From NCBI GenBank assembly GCA_963723765.1, contig CAVRSD010000005.1:1069264-1133263 (forward strand): a DNA stretch of 64,000 nucleotides, written 5' to 3'. Positions 18,409 through 26,835 of this stretch are shown piece after piece. Below the pieces are notes generated by a model. It was not told where the DNA came from. It did no database searches and saw only the letters and a program-made list of their open reading frames with translations. Positions within the stretch are counted from its first letter, which is position 1, and each line of letters begins with the position of its first letter. Made by a program: the position numbers and the translations under genes. The stretch is from DATBAX01 sp963723765. Its GTDB lineage: Bacteria > Acidobacteriota > Terriglobia > Terriglobales > Acidobacteriaceae.

Positions 18409-19392
18409 TCAGTTGGGACTTGCTTGAGGGTCCGCTCCTGATGCCGCTCCTGGCGCACCACCTTGACCGCCCTCGGTCATCTGCTGATGAATCGCGAATT
18501 CCTTTTCGGCGTCCTGCTTGCGTCCGGCACGACTGTAAGCCATGGCAAGACTATAGTGCGCATTTGGATTTCGCGGCTCAAGTTTGACCGTTGTTTCCAA
18601 CGCAGCGATGGCTTCGGGAAAACGCTTCAGTTGCAGCAGTGATGTGCCCAGACCGAGATAGGCATCGCTGAAGTTTGTGTCGAGCTTGCTTGCCTTGGAA
18701 AAGTGGAGGACTGCGTCATCCCACTGGAGATCCTGACGGGCCAATTCGCCCAAAACATATTCGGCGCCGGCGTTGCTCGGGTCTAACTCAAGCTCCTGTT
18801 GCATTTCTTTCTTGGCTTCTTCGACAACGCCCGGCCCCGGATCGGGCTTGGACAGAAGCAGACGCCCCAGCCGGAAATGGATGCCGGGCGATTGCGGATT
18901 CATTTTCAAAATTGCGCTGTATTCCCTGGCCGCGTCATCCCACTTCCCTTGCATCTCGAAGGATTCGGCGAGCAATTGATGCGCGGAAGGAGAATTGGGC
19001 GCGGCCGTAGCCAGTTGTTGCGCAGTGCGGCTTGAAATATCGGAGTAAGTATGGACGGTAATGTAAAGAACTTCGGGATCTTGCGGGAATTCGTGGCTTA
19101 GCCAGCGGAGAGCGTCCACCGCCGTATCGCGCTGGTCGATGGCCATGGCACAGCGGACTTCTGCAAATCCGCCCTGGCGCTGAAGGTCTTTGTCGGTAAC
19201 GTGTGGCCCGGCTTTCTTCAAAAGTGGAAGAGCCTCCTTGCAGCGCCCGCTTTGCGCAAGAGTTACTCCGCGACGTTCAGCGGAAGAAGGACTCTCCGCA
19301 GCCGCTGATGCACCGGAAGTTTGGGCAGAGGAGAATGCGAGTAACGCTGACATCAGAGCCGGGACAATGGTGATGGAAAGAGATCGGGGCAT
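18409..19392 (-). CDS. Exported TPR protein
   Basis: Signal peptide ends near LLAFSSAQT. Seven or so TPR units follow, including DAAREYSAILKMNPQSPGIHF, DDAVLHFSKASKLDTNFSDA and PEAIAALETTVKLEPRNPNA. A short Gly/Ala/Pro tail closes the protein. It sits between the CRTAC1 gene (47 bp) and the TonB receptor gene (48 bp). Its ATG lies directly at the end of the T-tract of a strong terminator-like hairpin, and I see no Shine-Dalgarno in front of it. Expression may therefore be low compared with the receptor, or an internal start may be used. Confidence 0.87.
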   Translation of the reverse strand: MPRSLSITIVPALMSALLAFSSAQTSGASAAAESPSSAERRGVTLAQSGRCKEALPLLKKAGPHVTDKDLQRQGGFAEVRCAMAIDQRDTAVDALRWLSHEFPQDPEVLYITVHTYSDISSRTAQQLATAAPNSPSAHQLLAESFEMQGKWDDAAREYSAILKMNPQSPGIHFRLGRLLLSKPDPGPGVVEEAKKEMQQELELDPSNAGAEYVLGELARQDLQWDDAVLHFSKASKLDTNFSDAYLGLGTSLLQLKRFPEAIAALETTVKLEPRNPNAHYSLAMAYSRAGRKQDAEKEFAIHQQMTEGGQGGAPGAASGADPQASPN

Positions 19393-19426
19393 AAAAAATA
19401 AGGGCAGGCGCTGGAAGCGCCTGCCC
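19393..19426 (-). terminator. Strong intrinsic terminator/attenuator between receptor and TPR genes
   Basis: A perfect 10-bp stem (GGGCAGGCGC paired with GCGCCTGCCC, positions 19402-19411 and 19417-19426) with a five-base loop is followed on the minus strand by TTATTTTTT. It ends right at the ATG of the TPR gene (19392). By form it is an intrinsic terminator for the receptor transcript; read-through would set the level of the eight downstream genes. Confidence 0.8.
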
Positions 19427-19440
19427 CCATCATATCGCGG

Positions 19441-22400
19441 TTAGAAGTACAGCTTCAGAGCAAATTGAATGTTACGCGGCGATTGGGAGCTGTTGATCAA
19501 CCCCATGCCTGCCCCGAGGTTATCGTTCGGTGTATTCAGATTGACGTGGTTGAAGGCATTCAGCCAATCGGTACGGAACTGGAGCTTGATTCCCTCTGTC
19601 ACAGGAAAGTCCTTCTGCAAACTCAAATCCCAATCGTCGTAGCCTGGGCCACGCACTGGACCTTGTGCGGGACAGGTTCCGAAGTTGTTAGCAGGAGCCG
19701 AGTAAGGACTGGGATCAAACCATTGATAACCTACGAACTCTCCGCCGACGACGGAGGCTTGGCGACCGAGGACGTGAGACGGTCCATTACAATCTGGCCG
19801 TAGACCACGCGAACCGGTTGCATCGTTGCCGCCGTAGTAAAGGGCCAACGGGAAACCCGTATGCAGCTGGATGATGGGATCGAATGACCATCCGCCAGCA
19901 ACGGCGTTCACGAACGAATTCGAGTTTGCTCCATACTTTCTGCCTCGTCCAAAGGGTAGCTCGTAAACAGAGTATGCAGTCAATATGTGAGTTGCGTCGA
20001 AATAGCAGGGTGCGTAATCGGCGTGTGGATTATACAAATTCTGGAAGTATGGGCTCGCGGGAGCTCCCTGAGTTGATCCCCAGGTTCCATAGTATCCGCT
20101 GTTGTCGGTCATGCACTTGGAGTATGTGTAGGATACCTGGTACTCCAGTCCGTGGGTCATACGCTTTTGCAGCACGGCCTGGAGTGCATCGTATTTTTGC
20201 TCTCCGACGGAAGCGGTACCGGAAATCTGAGAGATATCGCTTTGGAATGCCGGGTTTCCGGAGAAGTACACGCTGGGAGCCGTGCACGGTGGAGTGGCGC
20301 AAGCACTGTCCGGAAGCAATTGCTTTTGTAGATAAGGCATGGGAACCATCAAGTGCGTGCCATGCTGACCCACATAGCCGATCTGGAAGGTAGTTGTGTT
20401 GCTGATCTGTTGCTGTATGGTCAAATTCCACTGCTGGGTAATCGCCGGTTGAACATGCGGGTCCCATACCCGAACCAGGGCGCCAGCGAAAGGATCGGAG
20501 GCGCTGCCCACTGGCAGTAACCCTTGATCGGTGCTGGTGGTTGGGAGTTGCGCGCCTTGATATTGCTGCAGGGTTTCAGCCGGGCTGAAAGGTGGATTGA
20601 TTGGCAAGCGCAGGTTCGTACCCGTGCCTTCCAGATAAGAAGAAATGGTGAAAGCGCCGCGGACAACAGTCTTGCCACTCAAGCTATGCGGTGTCCAGGC
20701 AAATCCAACGCGTGGCTGGAAATCTCTCAGGCCGTAGGTACCATTGTAGAGTGCTGCGCTGCCATTCGCGCATGTGGTCGGGGCCGTCCCCAGATCAACC
20801 CGTGAACAATCGGGGGCTATGAGCTGACCGGAGAAGAGTCCGAAGTTGTCCTGCTGGGCGTGCTGTTCAAACCAGGGTTGGTGGGCTTCGTAGCGCAAGC
20901 CGAGATTCAGTGTCAGGTTGTCCAAAACACGCCAGTCATCCTGAATGTAACCGGCGAAAATACTGCTGCGCTGGCCCCATTCGCCGCCGGAAATACCTTT
21001 GCCGTAAGATGAAGGCAATCCCAGGAAGAAATCAGCTCCCTGAAAGCCTCCAGTACCCGCACCAGTCGTAGGATCACTGGAGGTGTAATTCCCGTCAAAT
21101 GTGATTCCACCCAGAGCGCCGCTGTTTCCGGTGTAGAAGGTGTTGATGCGGTCACGCCAGTATTCGAAACCTATGTGCATTAAGTGATGGCCGTGAGTCC
21201 ATATTGCGGAATCGCTGGCCTGGATTACTGCATCGTTAAATGACTGCACGACGCCCGTGCTACCGATATTGGTTAGAGTGCCGTTGCCGGCGCTGCTGGG
21301 AGTGCCGCCTCCGAATCCGATGAGAAGAAGGCCGTCACCGCCTGCATTCCCGTTTGAAATGCCAAGCTGTTGCCCTAGATCGCCGACCGCGCTGGCGAAG
21401 TCAGTGCCATTGTGAAGCTTCACATGATTGATACCAAAGCGGACATCGTTCAAAAAGCTGGAACTGAAGGTGTGACTCCAGTCGCCAACTCCGCTGTTGA
21501 TAGGGGCGTCAGAAAAACCTGTACCCAGCAAAGCGAAGGAGTTGAGGGTTGGATTGTGCTGTTTGGAGTGTGAGTAGCGTCCGAAAATATGATCTTTTTG
21601 CGTGGCGTTAAAATCGATCTTTACATCGTATTGGTTGGTATCAAAAGCCTGGGTAGTTGTGTAAGAGGCGTTATTCCCGGTTACGTTGGTTCCGACCGCT
21701 GCGGGATACAGAGGCGAGTTGAACAAAGCCTGTGCAACGGGATCGATCGAGCTCAACGGAATCTGATTGTTTGCAAATGGGGTGCTCGTGCCGGCGGGAG
21801 TGCAAGGACCTCCCGGACCCGAAACTCCCGAAGCGCATGGGTTGTAAAGCTGGATATTCCCGCTCGCCGCAGAACCCGTGCACAAACCTCCACTGAATCC
21901 GGCCGGGCAGAGCGCCGAAAAATCTCCTCCCCGCTCAGCTGCGGTGAATACGTTGATACCCTGACTTGACGAAGGATGGTCAAAGCGTTGTCCCTGGTAA
22001 TCGAAGAAAAAGAACAACTTATTCTTTACGATCGGCCCCCCGACCGTGCCTCCGAACATGTTCCATCGCAGTTTATTGCGAGGCAGATCCTGGAAGTTGC
22101 TCTCCCAACTGTTGGCATTGAGCTTATCGTTACGGAAATATTCCCAGACGTCTCCGTGGTAAGCATTGGTGCCGGATTTAATGGAGGTGCTGACAATACC
22201 GCCCATGAAGTTTCCGAACTCCGCCGAGGCATTGTTGGTAATGAGATTGAATTCCTGAATAGAGTCCGGAGTAGGGGTATAACCAAGCAGGTTGTCCGAG
22301 ACTTGGTTATTATCCATGCCGTCCAGAATGAAGTTGTTGGCCTGCTCACGGTTTCCGTTGATATAAGGTTGCGCTCCGCTGGCGGTGTTATCACCATTAT

Positions 22401-22923
22401 TGAAATTCACCGGATCGGGCGACACCGCGCCCGGAGCCAGCAATGTGAGCTCTACATAGTTGCGCGTGGCCAGCGGCAACCGGTCATTGGTCGCAGCGTC
22501 AATGATCGTGCTGATTTGGGTACTCTCGGTTTGCAGGATGGGCGCGGCCTCTGTGACCTCCACCGAAGTTGAGACTTGGCCCACCTTCAATTGAATGTCC
22601 ACGCGGGCAGTCTGGTTGAGCACGAGAGTGAATGGCGAATGCACCGAGGTATCAAACCCAGATGACTGCACCGAGACAACATAGGTCCCAATGGGCAAGC
22701 GCGGAAAGCTATATGCGCCGGTATCGTTCGTCTGCGAGGTCCAGACGGTGCCGCGATCGGAGTCTTTAGCAGATACGGCTGCGCCTTTGATCGGCGCTCC
22801 GCTCGGATCCGTGACGGTACCGACAATTGCCGCCGTTACTTCCTGGCTCCATGCCGTGGCCGTAACGCCAATGGTCCCTGCCAGCAACAAAAGACATACG
22901 CTGATTCTCACAAACTGTCGCAT
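19441..22923 (-). CDS. TonB-dependent receptor, Oar-like, with carboxypeptidase regulatory-like domain
   Basis: Outer-membrane receptor of 1,160 residues. Signal peptide MRQFVRISVCLLLLAGTIGVTATAWSQ is followed by a CarboxypepD_reg-like domain (residues ~32-115: AAIVGTVTDPSGAPIKGAAVSA). The plug contains NDRLPLATRNYVELTLLAPG and NGNREQANNFILDGMDNNQVSD, and the barrel closes with FALKLYF. The ATG at 22923 has GGAGGG six bases ahead; upstream in-frame codons lack such a site. It heads a minus-strand gene run ending with a GH116 glucosidase, so a glycoside ligand is plausible but not shown. A direct repeat upstream (23001-23029) may control it. Confidence 0.93.
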   Translation of the reverse strand: MRQFVRISVCLLLLAGTIGVTATAWSQEVTAAIVGTVTDPSGAPIKGAAVSAKDSDRGTVWTSQTNDTGAYSFPRLPIGTYVVSVQSSGFDTSVHSPFTLVLNQTARVDIQLKVGQVSTSVEVTEAAPILQTESTQISTIIDAATNDRLPLATRNYVELTLLAPGAVSPDPVNFNNGDNTASGAQPYINGNREQANNFILDGMDNNQVSDNLLGYTPTPDSIQEFNLITNNASAEFGNFMGGIVSTSIKSGTNAYHGDVWEYFRNDKLNANSWESNFQDLPRNKLRWNMFGGTVGGPIVKNKLFFFFDYQGQRFDHPSSSQGINVFTAAERGGDFSALCPAGFSGGLCTGSAASGNIQLYNPCASGVSGPGGPCTPAGTSTPFANNQIPLSSIDPVAQALFNSPLYPAAVGTNVTGNNASYTTTQAFDTNQYDVKIDFNATQKDHIFGRYSHSKQHNPTLNSFALLGTGFSDAPINSGVGDWSHTFSSSFLNDVRFGINHVKLHNGTDFASAVGDLGQQLGISNGNAGGDGLLLIGFGGGTPSSAGNGTLTNIGSTGVVQSFNDAVIQASDSAIWTHGHHLMHIGFEYWRDRINTFYTGNSGALGGITFDGNYTSSDPTTGAGTGGFQGADFFLGLPSSYGKGISGGEWGQRSSIFAGYIQDDWRVLDNLTLNLGLRYEAHQPWFEQHAQQDNFGLFSGQLIAPDCSRVDLGTAPTTCANGSAALYNGTYGLRDFQPRVGFAWTPHSLSGKTVVRGAFTISSYLEGTGTNLRLPINPPFSPAETLQQYQGAQLPTTSTDQGLLPVGSASDPFAGALVRVWDPHVQPAITQQWNLTIQQQISNTTTFQIGYVGQHGTHLMVPMPYLQKQLLPDSACATPPCTAPSVYFSGNPAFQSDISQISGTASVGEQKYDALQAVLQKRMTHGLEYQVSYTYSKCMTDNSGYYGTWGSTQGAPASPYFQNLYNPHADYAPCYFDATHILTAYSVYELPFGRGRKYGANSNSFVNAVAGGWSFDPIIQLHTGFPLALYYGGNDATGSRGLRPDCNGPSHVLGRQASVVGGEFVGYQWFDPSPYSAPANNFGTCPAQGPVRGPGYDDWDLSLQKDFPVTEGIKLQFRTDWLNAFNHVNLNTPNDNLGAGMGLINSSQSPRNIQFALKLYF

Positions 22924-23329
22924 CACAACCCTCCTGGAAGACGCTTTTGGCTCAAACCAGCCCGCACTCGCCGTACGCTTAGTAATCGAAATCAACTACT
23001 GCTATAGAGCACCCTATGCTATAGAGCACTTTGAGTAGCATCGTCAAGCAAAAAATGCAGGTTTGCCTGATCTATTTCTTTTCTTTTCCATGTCGAGGCT
23101 ATTATGCCGTTTGTTCGGTTCAGAAAATGAAGGGATTTCCGGCATTTTCCCCTGTCGGCAGAGAATTTCCGCGGCGAACGGTCGACCATCACCGCGCGCA
23201 ACCCATTTGGTCGGGGTACAGAGTAACCCTGCATTCCCTCTAAGAAAATCGCGACGATTCTGTCGCAGGGAGCGACACGTCAGCGAACCCACCATGAGAG
23301 GTACGCCACGTGCCTGCATCTGAGGTATT
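22924..23329. other. Intergenic region upstream of the second TonB receptor
   Basis: About 400 bases without a credible gene. They hold the receptor leader, the direct repeat at 23001-23029 and otherwise unremarkable sequence up to the end of the SRPBCC gene. No hairpin terminator for the upstream biosynthetic operon was obvious. Confidence 0.6.
23001..23029. promoter_or_regulatory. 12-bp direct repeat upstream of TonB receptor gene
   Basis: GCTATAGAGCAC occurs at 23001-23012 and again at 23018-23029, 17 bases apart. They lie 78-106 bases upstream of the receptor ATG. Spacing of nearly two helical turns on one face suggests tandem binding of a regulator, or a promoter element with TATAG boxes. 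No matching repeat was noticed elsewhere in the window. Confidence 0.45.
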
Positions 23330-23773
23330 CTACGATTCGAGCATTGCCTTGATGTTAGCTACCACTTCAACCGCACGGTCCTGATTCATTTTCTCGAATA
23401 CAGGCTGCGAGGCAAAACGGGCCACCACGTTGCCCGGGACCTCATACTGCACTGCCAGCGTAAGCCGCGTATTACTTCCGTCAGGCTCGATCTGATAAGT
23501 CCAGGTACTCGGGTTGCCGGTCAGCGTCTGAAACTCGTAGACTTTTGGGCTTTCGCTTTTCGTGCACTTAGAATCGCCGGAAACGACAAACCCGAACCAA
23601 TCGAACTCGTAGTGCCAGGTTTGCCCCGGCTGAGTAACGGCGGGTTTGACGTCGTGAATGCGGGAAAGCCCCGGAATAAAGCTGGTCGCCCGAGTGGCTT
23701 CCGAAATGAACTCGTACACTTTCTTCGGCGGGGCAGAGATGGTTGTGGACTGAACTGCTTTTGCGGTCGGCAT
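23330..23773 (-). CDS. SRPBCC family protein (polyketide cyclase/dehydrase-like)
   Basis: Single START/Bet v1-like domain of 147 residues, spanning nearly the whole chain: AVQSTTISAPPKKVYEFISEATRATSFIPGL at the N-terminus, GQTWHYEFDWFGFVVSGDSK in the centre and a long C-terminal helix (VFEKMNQDRAVEVVANIKAMLES). Members bind hydrophobic ligands or catalyse cyclisation/dehydration of polyketide-type chains. The ATG at 23773 shares its A with the TGA of the upstream gene (TGATG) and has GGAGG nearby, so it is translationally coupled. It is the last gene of the carrier-protein operon and could process or bind its product (inference). Confidence 0.85.
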   Translation of the reverse strand: MPTAKAVQSTTISAPPKKVYEFISEATRATSFIPGLSRIHDVKPAVTQPGQTWHYEFDWFGFVVSGDSKCTKSESPKVYEFQTLTGNPSTWTYQIEPDGSNTRLTLAVQYEVPGNVVARFASQPVFEKMNQDRAVEVVANIKAMLES

Positions 23774-24108
23774 CACTCCTCCAGTAGATAGAACCGCGCG
23801 GCCTTCAATAAAGCCGTGGCGATTAGCGATTTCTTGGGGGCCGAAAACCCTTCTATCCGAATGCTGATCTTTGTCATCCACCGGCTTTCGTGCCAGGCGA
23901 TCAATCCGTGCTCATCTCTCAGTTGAATACGTCCGGGCTGGAGCGTATTCGGTAACCATATCAAATCCAGAGTCGAACTGAAAATCCTTTCCCAACTGGG
24001 AGGATGAAGCCGGAACGAAATCCAGGTTTCCACCAGAGTTTCACCATCATGCTTTTTCCGCACCCGCCATACGTGGCGGCCGGGATGAAAAATGCGGAGG
24101 CGAATCAT
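23773..24108 (-). CDS. Hypothetical protein in carrier-protein operon
   Basis: 111 residues, not recognised. The chain is rich in Arg, Trp and aromatic residues, with no membrane helix, signal or metal motif. It contains RVRKKHDGETLVETWISFRL and a C-terminal SLIATALLKAARFYLLEE helix. It might be a small lipocalin-like or SRPBCC-related domain, but I cannot support that. Start overlaps the methyltransferase stop as ATGA, and the stop overlaps the SRPBCC start as TGATG. Its place between two such junctions is the best evidence that it is a real gene of the pathway. Confidence 0.75.
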   Translation of the reverse strand: MIRLRIFHPGRHVWRVRKKHDGETLVETWISFRLHPPSWERIFSSTLDLIWLPNTLQPGRIQLRDEHGLIAWHESRWMTKISIRIEGFSAPKKSLIATALLKAARFYLLEE

Positions 24109-24941
24109 TTTGTCGCCCTGAGGAAACTTTGGATCCCATGCCCATCAACCGATGGGATGAGCTGGCTAAACCCAGCCTGACGCGCAATTCGGGCCAGATC
24201 TCCAGCCGAACGGTAGTAGACCTGCAGTTCCGCCAGGCGCAGCAGATAGTCAGAAAAACGTTGCCGGCGCATCGCGCTGGTCACCATAACACCGCCAGGG
24301 CGCAAAATACGCCAGAAGATCTCATAAAGTAAAACCAGCTTCTTGTCGTCGAGAAATTCTCCCAGGCCGGTGGAGGTGATGAAGTCGAACTTGCCACCAT
24401 ACGCATCAATATCCAATGCATCTCCATGATGCGTGATTAGCGTAACATCGTGAGCTCCAGCAAAGGCACTGGCCTGATGCAGGACGTCTTCGTCCAGATC
24501 GAGAACGTGGAATCGGACACCCGTTAGCTCTCCCCCCAGAGGGCGAAAGTTTTCAACTCCTGCGATAAGGTCGCGCGGAATGCCGCAGGGAACGCTCAAC
24601 ACATCGAGATTTGTTGTTGCGGAAGCGCGTTCCTGGAGAAACCGGCAAAGCTCATCTCGAGCCATGAAAAAGCGGTTTCGCAGCGATTTTACCGCTGGCA
24701 TATTCAGGAGTTGCTGATCCAGAAAGCGTCCGATGCCATACCTTCCAGAAGCTTGATTGCAGTAAACGTGATCGGCGAAGCGATAACTGCCGGAATTCTC
24801 GAAACCCTCGCGAGCGAGATCGGATGTCCTCAGCAGCCAGTAGAGTGGCAACTCCAAAATCCGTCCACGACGCAGTAGTTTATTAGCGATGGAAGACGAC
24901 CGCCGGGTTCGATTGTAGAACTCAGTCACGTGATCGTTCAC
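24105..24941 (-). CDS. Class I SAM-dependent methyltransferase
   Basis: 278 residues from a GTG start (24941) that overlaps the acyl-CoA dehydrogenase stop as GTGA. The AdoMet-binding motif I region is LDVLSVPCGIPRDL near residue 114. An acidic end of strand 2 follows in VRFHVLDLDEDVLHQA, and FDFITSTGLGEFLDDKKLVLLYEIFWRILRPGGVMVTS supplies motifs IV-VI of a Rossmann methyltransferase. The N-terminal 100 residues are not recognisable and may bind substrate. An O-, N- or C-methylation step in the operon pathway is expected; the acceptor is unknown. A longer form starting at 25079 would overlap the neighbour by 140 bases and is not favoured. Confidence 0.85.
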   Translation of the reverse strand: MNDHVTEFYNRTRRSSSIANKLLRRGRILELPLYWLLRTSDLAREGFENSGSYRFADHVYCNQASGRYGIGRFLDQQLLNMPAVKSLRNRFFMARDELCRFLQERASATTNLDVLSVPCGIPRDLIAGVENFRPLGGELTGVRFHVLDLDEDVLHQASAFAGAHDVTLITHHGDALDIDAYGGKFDFITSTGLGEFLDDKKLVLLYEIFWRILRPGGVMVTSAMRRQRFSDYLLRLAELQVYYRSAGDLARIARQAGFSQLIPSVDGHGIQSFLRATK

Positions 24942-26041
24942 ACCCGTAGGTAGGTGGCAATCATATCCTTCATAATTTCCGGAGTTCCGGCTGCGATCGT
25001 CAGGGCGCGCGCATCGCGATAGAAGCGGCTTGTCCAATGATCGTCCATGTAGCCAAGACCGCCGTGGATTTGGAGGCACTGGGTGATCGCTTGCTGGGAC
25101 ACTTGATAGCTGAACAGCTTGATCATGCAGATTTCCCGAGTAACCGCTTCTCCCTTTATGAATCGTTCAAGAGTTGCATAATTCAGGGAGCGGGCAGCTT
25201 CAAGCTGAGTGGCCATTTCAGCAAATTCATGCCGGATGGCCTGAAAGCGATTGATGGTGTTTCCGAAAGCTTTTCGCTCGCGTGCGAACCTCAACGTTTT
25301 CTGCATGGCATAGTCTGCCCAGGAAACGCACGCGATCCCACCGAAAAGGCGCTCGCGATTAAGAGCACGTTGCACTTGTCCAAAGCCCTGGCCGAATGCG
25401 CCGAGTACCTGCTCTTTCTTTACACAGCAGCCATCCAGCTTGACGCGGCCGGTACCAGAAGCGCACAACCCGAGCGTCTGCAAGCGTTCGATGGTCACGC
25501 CCGCACTTTTCGCGGGTACCAGTACCAGCGTTAGGCCATCCTCCGAAAGTTCGGAGATTCGAACTGCCACCACCAGGAAATCCGCAAATACTGCATTCGT
25601 TATATAGGTTTTTTCTCCATACAACACCAGATCATCGCCGGAAATATCGGCACGGCACTGCAATGCGGCAAAATCTGATCCAGCATCCGGCTCAGTGACC
25701 GCCATAGCGCCCATCACCTTGCCACTACGCAGAGGGGAAATATAGGCGCTTTTCTGCTCGATTGTGCCGAACTCTTCGAGTAGCGGGGTGATTAGGTTTG
25801 CCTGCACGAAGAAACTCAGGGCGAAACCCAACGATTCACAACGTGGCAGCTCTTCGGCGATGATCGCGTTGAACCACAAATCGGACTGAAATAGCTCATG
25901 GCGTGCGCATTCTTGCAGAACCGATCGAGGAAATTCTCCGGCCCGCTCCCAGGCGGTTGCATGTGGACGCAGGTCTCGTTCGACAAATGTCCGCACTTTT
26001 TGCCGGAACTCCTCGTGTTCGGCCAGAGGAAAGTGATTCAT
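24938..26041 (-). CDS. Acyl-CoA dehydrogenase family flavoprotein
   Basis: FAD-dependent alpha,beta-dehydrogenase of 367 residues with the three standard domains. N-terminal helices occupy residues 5-110; the beta-domain FAD motif is AMAVTEPDAGSDFAALQ (112-128); C-terminal helices include HGGLGYMDDHWTSRFYRDARALTIAAGTPEIMKD. The usual C-terminal catalytic Glu is Ala at the AAGT motif (350-353). Glu230 in LNRERLFGG fits the alternative helix-G base of isovaleryl-CoA dehydrogenase-type enzymes. In this operon, between carrier proteins and an amino acid:CP ligase-like protein, it may oxidise a carrier-bound aminoacyl thioester, as known for prolyl-S-PCP dehydrogenases (inference). Confidence 0.9.
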   Translation of the reverse strand: MNHFPLAEHEEFRQKVRTFVERDLRPHATAWERAGEFPRSVLQECARHELFQSDLWFNAIIAEELPRCESLGFALSFFVQANLITPLLEEFGTIEQKSAYISPLRSGKVMGAMAVTEPDAGSDFAALQCRADISGDDLVLYGEKTYITNAVFADFLVVAVRISELSEDGLTLVLVPAKSAGVTIERLQTLGLCASGTGRVKLDGCCVKKEQVLGAFGQGFGQVQRALNRERLFGGIACVSWADYAMQKTLRFARERKAFGNTINRFQAIRHEFAEMATQLEAARSLNYATLERFIKGEAVTREICMIKLFSYQVSQQAITQCLQIHGGLGYMDDHWTSRFYRDARALTIAAGTPEIMKDMIATYLRV

Positions 26042-26044
26042 CTG

Positions 26045-26284
26045 TTATGCGGGAGACGGCATGGCACGACGGACAGAGTCAACTATGTCCTGCACCGTCT
26101 TGAGCCGCCACAGATCGTTTTCTTTGATCTCAACTTGCAGCGCGTCCTCAAGAGAGAGCACACACTCAAGTTTTTCCAGCGACTCCATGTTGAGATCAGC
26201 CAGTTTCGCCTCAGGTTTAATGTCATGAACTGCCAGGCCAGAGGCCCGGCTTATGATTTCCATCACCTTACGTTCGACGTCCAT
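26045..26284 (-). CDS. Acyl carrier protein (second carrier of the operon)
   Basis: 79-residue phosphopantetheine carrier. Helix 1 is VERKVMEIISRASGL; the attachment block is LADLNMESLEKLECVLSLEDAL with Ser35 as the likely 4'-phosphopantetheine site. The usual Asp-Ser-Leu is Glu-Ser-Leu. The acidic composition fits an ACP/PCP. Its ATG overlaps the TAA of the ferritin-like gene (TAATG), and three bases separate its stop from the acyl-CoA dehydrogenase ATG. It is probably the partner of the adjoining dehydrogenase. It is clearly different in sequence from the other carrier at 28371-28610. Confidence 0.88.
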   Translation of the reverse strand: MDVERKVMEIISRASGLAVHDIKPEAKLADLNMESLEKLECVLSLEDALQVEIKENDLWRLKTVQDIVDSVRRAMPSPA

Positions 26285-26835
26285 TAGACGGCGCCTCCTA
26301 AAGCAAAATCGGTCGCGAGTCGCGAATGCAACTCGGCTGCTACCTTCCGATCAACCTTCTCCCATTTTTCCTTAGCTGCGGTAACTTGATCTGCGGGCAT
26401 GGTGGTGAGCCACTGTTCGGCCCATCCCTGCTCGCCGCTGTGTGCTTCTTCCTCCCGGATGATTCTCTCCAGAGTTTGCCGGATTTCCGGATGCACATCC
26501 AACCTCTCCAGATGCTCGCGATAACTTGTCAGTACACGAGCTTCAAGAATTTCTGAAAGGACGAGTAAATCAACCAAGTCTTTTGGAATGCCGCCATCCA
26601 GCGAATAGTGTGTCTGGATCGCATCTGCCGCAGGATCGATGGTTCCGCCGAGTTTCGCGAGCACTTCGGTAAAAAGCGCAGCGTGTTTGGCCTCCGTCGC
26701 ACAGTGGCGAGTGGCTCCCACCAGCACTTCAGGAGTGCTCACACTGCGAGCGATGCGGCCCATAAGCAACGCCCCATGCAATTCGCTGTTCCGATATAGA
26801 TTCAGCAACCATAGTTCGCGTTTAGGAAGCGACAT
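26284..26835 (-). CDS. Ferritin-like diiron protein
   Basis: 183-residue four-helix-bundle protein with a full set of carboxylate/histidine ligands: Glu in NSELHGALLMGRIA, ExxH in EAKHAALF, Glu in SEILEARVLTSYREHL and ExxH in REEEAHSGEQGW. This is the pattern of a diiron oxygenase/oxidase of the rubrerythrin-ferritin type, and it is the second diiron candidate of the operon. ATG at 26835 overlaps the preceding gene by 14 bases; a TTG at 26868 is less likely. It might carry out N-oxygenation, hydroxylation or desaturation of a carrier-bound substrate, or supply redox support. Chemistry cannot be read from sequence. Confidence 0.83.
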   Translation of the reverse strand: MSLPKRELWLLNLYRNSELHGALLMGRIARSVSTPEVLVGATRHCATEAKHAALFTEVLAKLGGTIDPAADAIQTHYSLDGGIPKDLVDLLVLSEILEARVLTSYREHLERLDVHPEIRQTLERIIREEEAHSGEQGWAEQWLTTMPADQVTAAKEKWEKVDRKVAAELHSRLATDFALGGAV

